From Pseudomonas lactucae (GTDB lineage Bacteria; Pseudomonadota; Gammaproteobacteria; Pseudomonadales; Pseudomonadaceae), in NCBI RefSeq assembly GCF_016937615.1, contig NZ_JAFHKI010000063.1:1-59838 (forward strand): a stretch of DNA of 59,838 nucleotides, read 5' to 3'. Below the pieces are notes generated by a model, which was not told where the DNA came from, made no database searches, and saw only the letters and a program-made list of their open reading frames with translations. Both the position numbers and the translations under genes were made by a program. Of the stretch, positions 1 to 9,407 are shown in pieces (within the stretch, counting starts at the first letter, position 1; each line of letters begins with the position of its first letter).

Positions 1-84
1 ACCGCCCTCCCACATTTGACCGAGTAAACCTTTTGGAATGCGGTCAGGGTGGGAGGGGGCTTGCCCCCGATGGCGGTACAGGCA
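1..84. repeat. P. fluorescens-type short interspersed repeat (REP-like), partial
   Basis: The left edge holds the half-sites 'ccctcccacattt' (about 5-17) and 'gggtgggagggggcttgccc' (about 47-66), followed by 'cgatggcgg'. The same words recur near 10.2, 31.4, 35.0 and 40.5 kb. The two arms can pair into a long imperfect hairpin lying just downstream of the VWA gene on the minus strand. It is non-coding; the overlapping short plus-strand frame is not a gene. Confidence 0.6.
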
Positions 85-687
85 CTACACCTCATCGATA
101 TGCCGATACTCCAACTGCAACCCCGCCGCCAACGCCTGGGCCCGGCCCAACCTGATCGGCCCGCGCTCAATATCCACCAGCACTCCCGGACACGCCAGTA
201 ACGGCAACCCGCCGATGTCCTTGAGTCGCCCATCGGTAATCACCAGCAGCTTCTGCTGCTCGGCGGGATAGCGCTTGCGCCGCGCCTCCAACCACTGCTG
301 CGCTTCGGTCAACGCCGCGAGCAACGGCGTACCGCCGCCGGCACCCAGTTGATCCAGCCAGCCGGTCAAGCCTTTCGCGGCTTTGAGCCCTTGCACCTGC
401 CACTTGGGCGCCTGCCCACTCGCCGTCAACAACGCCATGCGCGCGCGTTGCCGATAGGCATCGTCAAACAGTTGGGCCAGCAAGCCCTTGGCATCGGTCA
501 ACGCACGGTGCCGCCGGGTCGACGCCGAAGCGTCGACAATCACCAGCCACAACTCATGCGCCGAGCGGCTGCGCAGATGAAAGCGCAGGTCCTCGCGCGA
601 TTGTGGCCGACCGCCCAGCAAGGTACCCGGCCAGTTAACCGCCCCCTGCTGTGCGCTGCGCGCCTTGCCTTGCCTGCCGGTATTCAA
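85..687 (-). CDS. VWA-domain protein, ChlD-like partner of the cobalt chelatase ATPase
   Basis: About 200 residues. A von Willebrand A metal-ion site is visible as IVDASAST (the DxSxS MIDAS motif) about 50 residues from the N-terminus, with further VWA strands such as LLVITDGRLKD. It is the last gene of the minus-strand operon cobW-cobN-chlI, so the likely role is the VWA partner of the AAA+ ATPase that drives CobN cobalt insertion, as ChlD works with ChlI in magnesium chelatase. The frame used here starts with TTG at 687; it stays open further upstream into the end of the ATPase gene without an obvious ATG, so the start is uncertain. It is much shorter than a full ChlD, carrying essentially only the VWA module. 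Confidence 0.8.
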   Translation of the reverse strand: MNTGRQGKARSAQQGAVNWPGTLLGGRPQSREDLRFHLRSRSAHELWLVIVDASASTRRHRALTDAKGLLAQLFDDAYRQRARMALLTASGQAPKWQVQGLKAAKGLTGWLDQLGAGGGTPLLAALTEAQQWLEARRKRYPAEQQKLLVITDGRLKDIGGLPLLACPGVLVDIERGPIRLGRAQALAAGLQLEYRHIDEV

Positions 688-740
688 TCGCCCCGCCTGG
701 GGACGGGCATCCGCCCCCGTGTCAGGCCGGGGGCGAATGC

Positions 741-1739
741 CTAGGGCTTTTTTGGCCAGGCGGGGACTTCGCGACGGGCGCCCGTGGGCAAGGCGGGTGC
801 GGGCATGTCACCCCACTGGCCTTGGCCGGGTGAGGTGTCTGAAGGCTCGGGGGCCTGCCCTTGATCGGGCGGACTCGACGGCGCCGAGTGCGCCTGGCGC
901 CGATGGCGCAGGGCAAATTCGGCCACGGCCTCGATATCCTCTTCGCCGATTGCCTGCGCGCCCCGCCACGCCGCGTGGGCCCTGGCGCCGCGCAACCAGA
1001 CCAGGTCGGCGCGCACCCCATCGACACCGGCGGCAAAGCAGCGCTCGGTAATCTGCGCCAGGGTCTGGTCATCCAGGGCGATACTGTGCAACCGCGCTCG
1101 CGCGGCCGTGCAGCGTTCACGCAAGGCTGCCTGCGGTGCGGCCCACTGCGCGCAGAACGCCGCCGGGTCGCTGTCGAAATCCAGGCGTCGACGGATAATC
1201 TGCCCGCGCTCGGCCGGCAAGGTCTGCCCGCTCAACGCCACATTGAAACCAAAACGGTCGAGCAACTGCGGGCGCAGCTCGCCCTCCTCCGGGTTCATGG
1301 TGCCGATCAGCACGAAGCGCGCCGAATGCCGATGGGAGATGCCGTCACGCTCGATCAGGTTGGTGCCGCTGGCGGCGACATCAAGCAGCAGGTCGACCAG
1401 GTGATCGGCGAGCAAGTTGACCTCATCGACATACAACACGCCGCCATCGGCCTTGGCCAGCACACCGGGGGAAAATTGTGCGCGGCCTTCGCCGAGTGCC
1501 GCGTCGAGATCGAGGGTGCCCACCAGTCGCTCTTCAGTGGCGCCCAGCGGCAACGTCACGAACTGCCCGCTGGCCAGCAGGTCGGCCAGGCCACGGGCCA
1601 GGGTCGACTTGGCCATGCCGCGCGGGCCTTCGATCAGCACACCGCCGATCTTCGGGTCGATGGCGGTCAGGCACAGCGCTAGCTTCAAATCATCGGCGCC
1701 GACCACGGCGGACAGCGGAAAATGCGGAATATCAGTCAT
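741..1739 (-). CDS. AAA+ ATPase, magnesium-chelatase subunit ChlI family
   Basis: 332 residues from the ATG at 1739, chosen because the product then begins MTDIPHFPLSAVVGADDLK like its family, and because the A of this ATG is the last base of the cobN stop codon (TAATG), a translational-coupling arrangement. A Walker A-type loop is seen as GPRGMAKST near residue 40, Walker B as VLYVDEVNLL, and sensor 1 as LIGTMNPEEGELRPQLLDRF. The C-terminal lid is followed by a Pro/Ser/Gly-rich tail. Known role of the family: ATP-driven motor for metal insertion into tetrapyrroles; pseudomonads keep a ChlI-like gene beside cobN. The VWA gene follows after about 50 bases. Confidence 0.9.
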   Translation of the reverse strand: MTDIPHFPLSAVVGADDLKLALCLTAIDPKIGGVLIEGPRGMAKSTLARGLADLLASGQFVTLPLGATEERLVGTLDLDAALGEGRAQFSPGVLAKADGGVLYVDEVNLLADHLVDLLLDVAASGTNLIERDGISHRHSARFVLIGTMNPEEGELRPQLLDRFGFNVALSGQTLPAERGQIIRRRLDFDSDPAAFCAQWAAPQAALRERCTAARARLHSIALDDQTLAQITERCFAAGVDGVRADLVWLRGARAHAAWRGAQAIGEEDIEAVAEFALRHRRQAHSAPSSPPDQGQAPEPSDTSPGQGQWGDMPAPALPTGARREVPAWPKKP

Positions 1740-4700
1740 TAGCTGTCTTCTTCTATATCCAGCAACAGGTTTTCCAACGCCTCGCGGTACGCCCCCGGCT
1801 CCTGCCACAGGCCGCGCTGTTGCGCCTCGAGCATGCGCTCGGTCATGTCGCGCAGCGCTGCGGGGTTGTGCTGTTGCACAAAATCGCGGGTGTCAGGGTC
1901 GAGCAGGTAAGCGTCGGCGAGCAAGGCGTATTGATGATCGTCGATCAGCGCCGTGGTGGCATCGAAGGCGAACAGGTTGTCCACCGTCGCGGCCATCTCG
2001 AACGCGCCTTTATAGCCATGGCGCTTCACGCCGTCGATCCACTTGGGGTTGGCGGCGCGGGAACGGATCACCCGGTTCAGCTCTTCCTTCAAGGTACGGA
2101 TCTTCGGCAGGTCCGGCTGGCTGTGGTCGCCATGGTAGCTGGCGGCCTTGTTGCCGCTCAGGGTTTCCACGGCGGCCAGCATGCCGCCCTGGAACTGGTA
2201 GTAGTCGTTGGAGTCGAGCAGGTCATGCTCGCGGTTGTCCTGGTTCTGCAACACGGCCTGCACCTGGCTCAAACGCTGGGCAAACTGCCCGCGGGCGGCG
2301 GTGCCCTCGTCGGAACCGCCGTAAGCGTAGCCGCCCCAGTTCAGGTAAACCTCGGCCAGATCCTCGCGGCTTTGCCACAGGCGGCCGTCAATCGCGCCTT
2401 GCACGCCGGCGCCGTAGGCACCGGGCTTGGCGCCGAAAATACGCCAGCCGGCCTGTTTCGCCGCGGCATCTTCATCCAGCCCCGACAAACGCAGAGCTTC
2501 GCGCTCGCTGCGCACCTTGGCGGCCAGCGGGTTCAGGTCGTCCGGCTCGTCCAGGGCCGCCACCGCCTGCACCGCCGCATCGAACAGGCGGATCAGGTTG
2601 GCGAAGGCATCGCGGAAGAACCCGGACACCCGCAACGTCACGTCCACACGCGGGCGGTCGAGCAGGCTGACCGGCAGGATTTCAAAGTCGTCCACCCGCT
2701 GGCTGCCGGTGGCCCAGACCGGGCGCACACCCATCAGCGCCATGGCCTGGGCGATATCGTCACCGCCGGTCCGCATGGTCGCCGTGCCCCACACCGACAG
2801 GCCGAGCTGACGCAGGTGGTCGCCGTGGTCCTGCAAATGCCGCTCAAGGATCAGATTCGCGGACTGGAAACCAATGCGCCAGGCCGTGGTGGTGGGCAGG
2901 TTGCGTACATCGACGCTGAAGAAGTTGCGGCCGGTGGGCAGCACATCCAGGCGCCCACGGCTGGGCGCACCGCTCGGCCCGGCTGGCACGAAACGACCGC
3001 TCAGGGCATCGAGCAAACCGCGCATTTCCGCCGGGCCGCAGGCATCCAGGCGTGGCGCGACGAGGCTACGCAGGTGCTCGATCACCGCTTTCACGTCTTC
3101 CCAACCGGGCGCTTGCAACTGCTCCAGCGGCCCGTCCAAGGCCTGTTCGATTAAGCGTGCGGCGTACACTTCCAGGCGCTCGCGGGTATCGCCGGCGGTG
3201 CGCCACAGCTGTTCATCGATCTGCTGCAACACCGCCGGGCGACGTCCGGTCCAGGGCTCGGCAAGGGCGCAATCCAGCGGATCGAAACCCAGCTCGAATG
3301 CCTTGGCCAACACCCGCAGCAGGCTCGATTGCGGGCCACGGCCATCGCCACGCGGAATACGCAGCAAGGCCAGCAGCGTATCAATGCGCAGGCGGCCTTG
3401 CGGCGACTCGCCAAAGATATGCAGGCCGTCGCGGATCTGCGATTCCTTCAAGTCACACAGGTAGGTGTCCAGGCGCGGCAGCCAAATGGCGGCATCCGCG
3501 TCGCCGTCCAGTTCAAGTTCCTGGTCGATATGGGTTTCGCGCACCAGCTTGAGAATGTCTTTTTGCAGTTCGCGGGCACGGCGCGGGTCGAGCAGTTGAG
3601 CTTCGTAATACTCGTCCGCCAACAGCTCCAGATCACGCAGCGGGCCATAGGTTTCGGCACGGGTCAGCGGCGGCATCAGGTGGTCGATGATCACCGCTTG
3701 GGTGCGCCGTTTGGCTTGGGCGCCCTCACCCGGATCATTGACGATAAACGGGTAGATATTCGGCAATGGCCCGAGCAGCGCGTCGGGCCAGCAGTTTTCC
3801 GACAAACCCACGCCTTTGCCCGGCAGCCATTCCAGGTTGCCGTGCTTGCCCACGTGAATCACGCCATGGGCACCGTAGGTGTGGCGCAACCAGAAATAGA
3901 ACGCCAGATAGCCGTGGGGCGGCACCAGGTCCGGGTCGTGGTACACCGCGCTGGCATCCACTTGGTAACCGCGCGCCGGCTGGATGCCGACAAACGTCTG
4001 GCCCAGGCGCAGGCCGGCGATCATCAGGCGACCGTCGCGGAACATCGGGTCGGTATGCGGTGTGCCCCAGCGCTCCAGCACGCCTGGCGATTGGCCTGCG
4101 GCAAGCGCTGGAACATCGCCTCGTAGTCGTCCAGGCCCAGGCTTTGATGACAGGGGCGCAGGTCCAGGCTGTCGAGGTCGTTGGTGACGCCGCCGAGCAG
4201 TTCATGGATCAATGCCGTGCCGCTGTCCGGCAAAGTATCCGGCAGCGGATAGCCTTCAGCCTGCAGCGCCCGCAGGATATTCAGTGCCGCCGCCGGCGTG
4301 TCCAGGCCCACGCCATTGCCGATGCGGCCGTCACGGGTCGGGTAGTTGGCGAGGATCAGCGCGATGCGCTTATGCGCATTCGGCACCCGCGCCAGCTCGA
4401 CCCAGCGCCGTGCGAGCGCGGCGACAAAGTCCATGCGTTCGGGCGCTGCGCGGTAGCACACCACATCCGACTGGCTGCGCTCGCTGCGCCAGGCCAGGTC
4501 CTTGAAGCTGATGGGCCGGCTGATGATGCGCCCGTCCAGTTCCGGCAAGGCAATGTGCATCGCCAGGTCGCGCGGGCCCAGGCCCTGCTCGCTGGCCTGC
4601 CAACCGGGCTGGTTGTCTTGGGCGCAAATGGCCTGAATCACTGGGATATTGCGGCGAAACGGGCGCACATGCGGCGCTTCGGGGCTGGACTGGGCAAACC

Positions 4701-5497
4701 CGGTGGTGTTGAGGATCACCGCGGCGTCGACCTCATCCAGCAGGTCCTCGACCACCGTCAGGCAGCCGGGCTCTTTCAGGCTGGCCACCGCCATCGGCAG
4801 CGGGTTGAGGCCCGCCGCCTGCAAGCGTTGGCAGAACTCGTCGATAAAACCGGTATTGGCCGCCTGCAAATGCGAACGGTAGAACAGCACCGCCGCCACG
4901 GGCCAGTCCGGGTTCCACGCCGACTGCCAGTCATCAAGACGGGCATTGGCGGTGTGCGGGTGATAGATCGCGGTCCGCGCCAGGGTTTGCGGCTCGGCCC
5001 AAGGGTAATCACGGCCCAGGTAACCGCTGGCCAGGCAGCGATAGAAATCCAGCGCATTGCCCAAGCCGCCCTGGCGCAGGAAGTGCCACAGACGGTCGCG
5101 CTGTTCGGCGTTTACCGTGCTCAGGCCGCTGAGTTCCGGGTCCGGGCGATCATCGCCGCACGAGGATCAGCGTGACGCCGCGTTCGGCCAGCTCCACCAA
5201 GCGCTCGATGCCATAGCGCCAATAACCGATACCGCCATGCAGCGAAAGCAGGATGACCTTGGCATGGCGCAGCACTTCGTCGACGTACAGGTCGACCGAC
5301 GCGTGGTTCTGCACCTGCATCGGGTTGGCCAGGCGCAGGCTGGGGTAATCGTCGGGTAACTGTTGCGCCGCTTCGGCCAGCAGCGCCAGGCTCGAATCGC
5401 CGCTGCACAGGATCACCAGTTCGGCGGGGGTCTGGCCAAGGTCGGCGATATTGTCGTCCGCGACGAAACCACCGGGCTGAGTCCTGAGCAGGTGCAT
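1739..5497 (-). CDS. cobN: Cobaltochelatase subunit CobN (frame broken twice)
   Basis: Large subunit of aerobic cobaltochelatase, which inserts Co2+ into hydrogenobyrinic acid a,c-diamide. The start MHLLRTQPGGFVADDN at 5497 lies 3 bases after the cobW stop. The protein is readable in three pieces: 5497 to about 5150, about 5150 to 4090, and 4090 to 1739. At about 5150 the family-like continuation LILV(PG)DDRPDPELSG needs a net shift (two bases missing or one extra); at about 4090 one base is missing, after which RQA-VLERWGTPHTDPMFRDGR continues. When rejoined, the length is about 1,253 residues, normal for CobN. All three parts match the family over their whole length, so an assembly error is more likely than a true pseudogene. 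Controlled, with cobW, by the riboswitch at 6670-6865. Confidence 0.9.
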
Positions 5498-5500
5498 GGG

Positions 5501-6562
5501 TTAAACGCTGAGCGCTGCGCGCAACTGCGCTTCAAGGCCGGCGGCATCCAGGTCCTGGCCGATCAGCACCAAACGCGTGATGCGCGCCTCGTCAGCGCCC
5601 CAGGCACGGTCGAAGTGCTTGTCGAAACGCGTGCCCACGCCCTGGATCAGCAGGCGCATCGGCTTGTTCGGGATCGCGGCAAAGCCTTTGACGCGCAGGA
5701 TGCCGTGCTGCACCACCAGTTGGGTCAGCGCGTCGAGCAGCAAGGCTTCGTCGGCCTGCGGCAGGTCGATGGAAATCGAGTCAAAAGCGTCATGGTCGTG
5801 ATCGTCTTCACCGTCGTGGTGATGATCGTGATGGCTGTGGCGACCGTCGATGTGCTCTTCGGAGCCGGCACCCAGGCCGATCAGCACGTCCAGCGGCACG
5901 CGACCACTGCTGGCTTCGATAACTTTCACCGCCGGCGGCAGCTCTTCGGCGACTTCCAGGCGCACGCGGGCCAGGTCTTCGCGGCTGATCAGGTCGGATT
6001 TATTGAGGATCACCAGGTCGGCGCTGGCCAGCTGGTCGGCGAACAGCTCGTGCAAGGGCGACTCGTGGTCCAGATTCGGGTCGAGCTTGCGCTGGGCGTC
6101 GACCTGGTCGGGGAACGCGGCGAAGGTGCCGGCGGCCACGGCGGGGCTGTCGACCACGGTGATCACCGCGTCAACCGTGCAGGCGCTGCGGATTTCCGGC
6201 CACTGGAAGGCTTGCACCAACGGTTTTGGCAGCGCCAGGCCCGAGGTTTCGATGAGGATATGGTCGAGGTCGCCGCGACGGGCCACCAGTTCACGCATCA
6301 CCGGGAAGAACTCTTCCTGCACGGTGCAGCACAGGCAGCCGTTGGCCAATTCGTAGACGCGGCCGTTGGCTTCTTCCTCGGTGCAACCGATAGAGCACTG
6401 CTTGAGGATTTCGCCGTCGATGCCCAGCTCGCCGAACTCGTTGACGATCACGGCGATGCGGCGGCCCTGGGCATTGTCGAGCATATGGCGCAGCAAGGTG
6501 GTTTTGCCCGAGCCGAGGAAGCCGGTAACGATGGTGACGGGAAGTTTGGCCAGTGTTTTCAT
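5501..6562 (-). CDS. cobW: CobW, metal-chaperone GTPase of cobalamin synthesis
   Basis: 353 residues. The N-terminus has the G3E GTPase P-loop TGFLGSGKTTLLRHM, the zinc/cobalt site GCLCCT (CxCC) near residue 77, and the NKSD guanine-specificity motif in LVILNKSDLI. A very His/Asp-rich stretch around residues 240-258 (HSHHDHHHDG, then DDHDHD) is a metal-binding linker before the CobW C-terminal domain. It is the first gene after a cobalamin riboswitch, and cobN starts 3 bases after its stop. Inferred role: GTP-dependent delivery of Co2+ to the CobN chelatase. Confidence 0.95.
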   Translation of the reverse strand: MKTLAKLPVTIVTGFLGSGKTTLLRHMLDNAQGRRIAVIVNEFGELGIDGEILKQCSIGCTEEEANGRVYELANGCLCCTVQEEFFPVMRELVARRGDLDHILIETSGLALPKPLVQAFQWPEIRSACTVDAVITVVDSPAVAAGTFAAFPDQVDAQRKLDPNLDHESPLHELFADQLASADLVILNKSDLISREDLARVRLEVAEELPPAVKVIEASSGRVPLDVLIGLGAGSEEHIDGRHSHHDHHHDGEDDHDHDAFDSISIDLPQADEALLLDALTQLVVQHGILRVKGFAAIPNKPMRLLIQGVGTRFDKHFDRAWGADEARITRLVLIGQDLDAAGLEAQLRAALSV

Positions 6563-6669
6563 CGGATGCCCTTGGGGGCGGGCATACGGGACGATAAGCC
6601 CTGCGACAGCGCGCAGCAGCGGATTTCGTCACCGGATCACCCCGCCCGGTTGAAGTGGAAAATCGGTTG

Positions 6670-6865
6670 CGAGGCAGGTCTCCTGGCTTGGGGCATGCGG
6701 GCCATCAGGCCGGCGCCGGCTGCGCCTTCCCGCCTGATGGGCAGTGGCATGGCAGTCGGTAAACCCTTCACAGTTGCGGGGGCAGCCACGGCTTGAACCG
6801 TGTTCCCTTCTTAGCTTCGGCCTGGGCCGAAGAACCTCGAAGGATGCAAGGCTACGCAGTGCCAG
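6670..6865 (-). promoter_or_regulatory. Cobalamin riboswitch upstream of cobW-cobN
   Basis: Read on the minus strand, the region contains the conserved cobalamin-riboswitch blocks: GGGAACACGGT, then GCTGCCCCCGCAACTGTGA (about 6770-6788), GCATGCC, and the 3' block CCAGGAGACCTGCC at about 6671-6684. The paired P-arm GCCCATCAGGCGGG/CGGCCTGATGGGC-like sequences lie between them. It ends about 110 bases before the cobW ATG. Known function: adenosylcobalamin binding represses the downstream B12 genes. Confidence 0.93.
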
Positions 6866-7031
6866 AGAGCTGGTCAATGTCAACAGACTCTTACCGATCA
6901 TTTACGCAACAACGAATGGATTCGTCCGTGCGACTGAAAGTTACTTTCGCTGGGCTCTGCCTATTGCGCTTGTAACTTATCCACACAAACGTGCCAGATT
7001 AGAACGTACACCATTGGTTAAAAATTGAGGA

Positions 7032-7060
7032 GGAACTGACCATGAAGCAGATACCACCCA
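7032..7060 (+). promoter_or_regulatory. Candidate hrp box (HrpL-dependent promoter)
   Basis: GGAACT at 7032-7037, a 16-base spacer, then CCACCCA at 7054-7060. This fits the published hrp-box pattern GGAAC(C/T)-N15-17-CCACNNA. The next real gene starts 65 bases downstream and has a type III secretion-like N-terminus. Caution: the -35 half overlaps a purine-rich 'gaggaggaact' that also looks like a ribosome binding site for a 14-codon ORF at 7042-7086 (MKQIPPTHELVSLR), so the match could be chance. Confidence 0.55.
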
Positions 7061-7124
7061 CGCATGAACTTGTCTCACTTCGATGATAAGCACCAAACAA
7101 TGAACACAACTTCAAGGGCGTACG

Positions 7125-7619
7125 ATGTCGATTTCAATCTCCCAAGCCAACAACTTCTCCTACCTACCTAACCCGTTTATTGAGTACAAAGCTCAACCGG
7201 ATTCCACTCAGGACGCTATGCACAACCAATGGACAGCCCCCGCCACTGCCAGTAGCCGCAGCAAGCGAGCCACATCGCAAGGATCAGAAGCAACGTGGTA
7301 CAGCGACAAAAAACTGCTGCAGGAAGTAAAGAAACACTTTCATGAATACGCTAGAGGGGCGGACGATAAGTACGTAAACTTCAATGAGTTAAAAGAAGCA
7401 GCCGGCGAACTTCAGACCGATAGAGTTTTTTCTGAGCAAGCGTCAGACGTCGCCAAAGTGATGCTCGCGCGCAAAGACCTTCTTAACCGGTTGGATATCG
7501 GGATTGGTTTTTTTGGGCCAGGCCTGCAAGACGAAAGATTTGATCATGAGAACCTTGACTACTTAATTCGTTATGCATCCAACACGCCTAGACCAAGGTT
7601 CAGCGACGACGATGAATAA
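7125..7619 (+). CDS. Putative type III secreted effector / unknown protein
   Basis: 164 residues, family not recognised. The first 19 residues have no acidic residue, are rich in Ser/Asn, and have Ile at position 3 (MSISISQANNFSY), the textbook pattern of Pseudomonas type III substrates. The middle is charged and helical. A stretch GADDKYVNFNELKEAAG resembles a degenerate EF-hand or a small helical repeat, and the C-terminus is acidic (SDDDE). Base composition is clearly lower in GC than its neighbours, which with the isolated position between two B12 riboswitches suggests acquisition. A candidate hrp box lies upstream at 7032-7060, and 'aaggg' precedes the ATG. No secretion or chaperone gene is in the window. 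Effector identity is inference. Confidence 0.6.
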   Translation: MSISISQANNFSYLPNPFIEYKAQPDSTQDAMHNQWTAPATASSRSKRATSQGSEATWYSDKKLLQEVKKHFHEYARGADDKYVNFNELKEAAGELQTDRVFSEQASDVAKVMLARKDLLNRLDIGIGFFGPGLQDERFDHENLDYLIRYASNTPRPRFSDDDE

Positions 7620-7752
7620 CCGTGAATCATGCCGATCACTAGGACATCAGGCCGGGTGATAGAGACGCCTCACCATACCTATCAAGCACTTTGGGCCTTT
7701 ATCAGGGCTCAAGGCGTTTGACGCACCTCCCCCGCCCATGATCTTCTACACG

Positions 7753-7937
7753 TCTTGTTTCGGGTGCCCTTCACAGGGTGAAACGGGAAACCGGTGCGTC
7801 ATCGACAGATGGCCAGTCCGGTGCTGCCCCCGCAACGGTAAGCGAGCGAAGCGTCAGATCCACTGTGCCGGTACGGCATGGGAAGGCGATGCTTTATAGA
7901 CCCAGAGTCCCTCGCGAGCCCGGAGACCGGCCCGAAA
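7753..7937 (+). promoter_or_regulatory. Cobalamin riboswitch upstream of cbtB-cbtA
   Basis: Conserved blocks in order: GGGAAACCGGTG (7785-7796), CCGGTGCTGCCCCCGCAACGG (about 7818-7838), and the 3' block GAGCCCGGAGACCGGCC (about 7916-7932). The short frame that crosses it is not a gene. It lies divergent to the riboswitch at 6670-6865, about 0.9 kb away. Confidence 0.95.
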
Positions 7938-7978
7938 AATCAGATAACAAACCCGCGGTGGGCGGGCGCTGTTCAAAA

Positions 7979-8005
7979 CCCTGCGTGCCCGGCTCGCGGG
8001 GTTTT
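7979..8005 (+). terminator. Intrinsic terminator: expression platform of the cbtB riboswitch
   Basis: Stem CCCTGCG (7979-7985) pairs with CGCGGGG (7995-8001) and is followed by TTTT, placed between the riboswitch core and the cbtB start. It suggests transcriptional attenuation when B12 is bound. Confidence 0.75.
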
Positions 8006-8045
8006 CATGCGCTCGTTTCACCCTGATACCTGAAAGGGACGCGCC

Positions 8046-8234
8046 ATGTCGATGATCAGCAGCAGCTCAGCTACCGCCAGCAGTACCACTATCCTCAGCC
8101 AACGTCTGACCGCCGCCATCGGCGCGTCGATCCTCGGCGCGTGCCTGGTGTATTTCGCCGGCTTCTCGCACATCGAAGCGGTGCACAACGCCGCCCACGA
8201 TACCCGCCACAGCGCCGCGTTCCCGTGCCACTGA
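8046..8234 (+). CDS. cbtB: Cobalt transporter subunit CbtB
   Basis: 62 residues. One transmembrane helix (about residues 22-40, AAIGASILGACLVYFAGF) is followed by a His-rich tail with HIEAVHNAAHDTRH and a final Cys-His, the metal-binding signature of CbtB. The start at 8046 is preceded by 'gaaaggga'. cbtA follows 11 bases after the stop. Known role: with CbtA, a B12-riboswitch-controlled cobalt uptake system. Confidence 0.92.
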   Translation: MSMISSSSATASSTTILSQRLTAAIGASILGACLVYFAGFSHIEAVHNAAHDTRHSAAFPCH

Positions 8235-8245
8235 GGCCTGCCGAG

Positions 8246-8950
8246 ATGATCAAGCGTATTGCGCAAACCGCAGGGTTCACCGGCCTTTTGGCCGCCCTGC
8301 TGCTGACCCTGCTGCAAAGTTTCTGGGTCGCCCCGCTGATTCTGCAGGCGGAAACCTTTGAGCACGCCCCGGCAACCACCGAAGTCGCCCACGAACACGG
8401 CGCCGGCGCCGCTGCCCACAGCCACGACGCCGAAGCCTGGTCGCCGGAAGACGGCTGGCAGCGCGTGCTGTCCACCACCGGCGGCAATCTGGTGGTCGCC
8501 GTCGGTTTTGCGCTGATGCTGGCAGGCTTGTACACCCTGCGCGCGCCCACCCGCGCCGCTCAGGGCCTGCTCTGGGGCCTGGCCGGTTATGCGACCTTTG
8601 TGCTGGCGCCCACCCTCGGCCTGCCGCCGGAATTGCCGGGCACTGCCGCCGCCGACCTGGCGCTGCGCCAGACCTGGTGGATCGGCACCGCAGCGTCTAC
8701 CGCTGTCGGTATTGCATTGATCGTCTTCGGCCGCCATTGGCTGCTCAAAGTACTGGGCGCGGCCATCCTGGCGGTGCCGCACGTGATCGGCGCGCCGCAA
8801 CCGCTAGAGCACTCGATGCTGGCGCCAGAAGCGCTGGAGACTCAATTCAAGATCGCTTCGCAGTTGACCAACATGGCGTTCTGGCTGGCCCTGGGCCTGA
8901 TCAGCGCCTGGCTGTTCCGACGCAATCGCGATGATCGCGATTCGGCATGA
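8246..8950 (+). CDS. cbtA: Cobalt transporter subunit CbtA
   Basis: 234 residues from MIKRIAQTAGFTGLL at 8246; a longer upstream frame runs through cbtB and is rejected. About five to six hydrophobic segments are seen. A His-rich periplasmic stretch near residues 40-60 (EVAHEHGAGAAAHSHD) fits metal binding. The end overlaps the cobE start by four bases (ATGA at 8947-8950), so cbtB-cbtA-cobE is one transcript under the riboswitch. Confidence 0.92.
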   Translation: MIKRIAQTAGFTGLLAALLLTLLQSFWVAPLILQAETFEHAPATTEVAHEHGAGAAAHSHDAEAWSPEDGWQRVLSTTGGNLVVAVGFALMLAGLYTLRAPTRAAQGLLWGLAGYATFVLAPTLGLPPELPGTAAADLALRQTWWIGTAASTAVGIALIVFGRHWLLKVLGAAILAVPHVIGAPQPLEHSMLAPEALETQFKIASQLTNMAFWLALGLISAWLFRRNRDDRDSA

Positions 8951-9339
8951 CCTGCGTCGTCGGCCTGGGTTGCCAGCGGGGCTGTGAGGTTCACATTCTG
9001 CTGGCGCTGTTTGAGGCCGCCCTCGCCGAGGGCGGGATTGATAGACAGCGCATCACCGCGCTGGCCAGCCTCGATCGCAAACAGAATGAGCCCGGCTTGC
9101 TCGACCTGGCGCGGTTGCTGGAGCTGCCCTTGCAGTGTTTCAGTGCCACGCAATTGGCTGTTTATCAAGACCGTCTCAGCCACAAATCCGCGGTCGCATT
9201 TGCCCATACCGGCTGCTACGGCATCGCCGAAAGTGCCGCGCTGGCGCTTGCCGAACAGTTCACCAATGCCCCGGCCCGCCTACTGATCACCCGCCAAAAA
9301 AACGCCCAGGCCACCTTTGCATTGGCCTGCAGCGACTAA
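8947..9339 (+). CDS. cobE: CobE / CbiG C-terminal-domain protein
   Basis: 130 residues with the CobE/CbiG-C fold pattern: N-terminal VVGLGCQRG, central ITALASLDRKQNEPGLLDLA, then the late TGCYGIAESAALALA block. Function in aerobic cobalamin synthesis is linked to precorrin handling but not fully settled. It overlaps cbtA by 4 bases and precedes cobM. Confidence 0.88.
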   Translation: MTCVVGLGCQRGCEVHILLALFEAALAEGGIDRQRITALASLDRKQNEPGLLDLARLLELPLQCFSATQLAVYQDRLSHKSAVAFAHTGCYGIAESAALALAEQFTNAPARLLITRQKNAQATFALACSD

Positions 9340-9407
9340 ACGCTCGATAATTACCCTTCCCGATCATGAACAACCTTCATGCTCGCCGCTTGTCACAGGA
9401 TTCGCGT

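Noticed and set aside
1478..3154. Long plus-strand frame opposite cobN
   Set aside because: Shadow of the cobN coding strand; no start context or domain.
7042..7086. 14-residue ORF MKQIPPTHELVSLR with a good ribosome binding site
   Set aside because: Kept only as a caution: it overlaps the candidate hrp box, is too short to call, and the two readings exclude each other.
7778..8026. 82-residue frame over the cbtB leader
   Set aside because: It lies inside a cobalamin riboswitch and its terminator.
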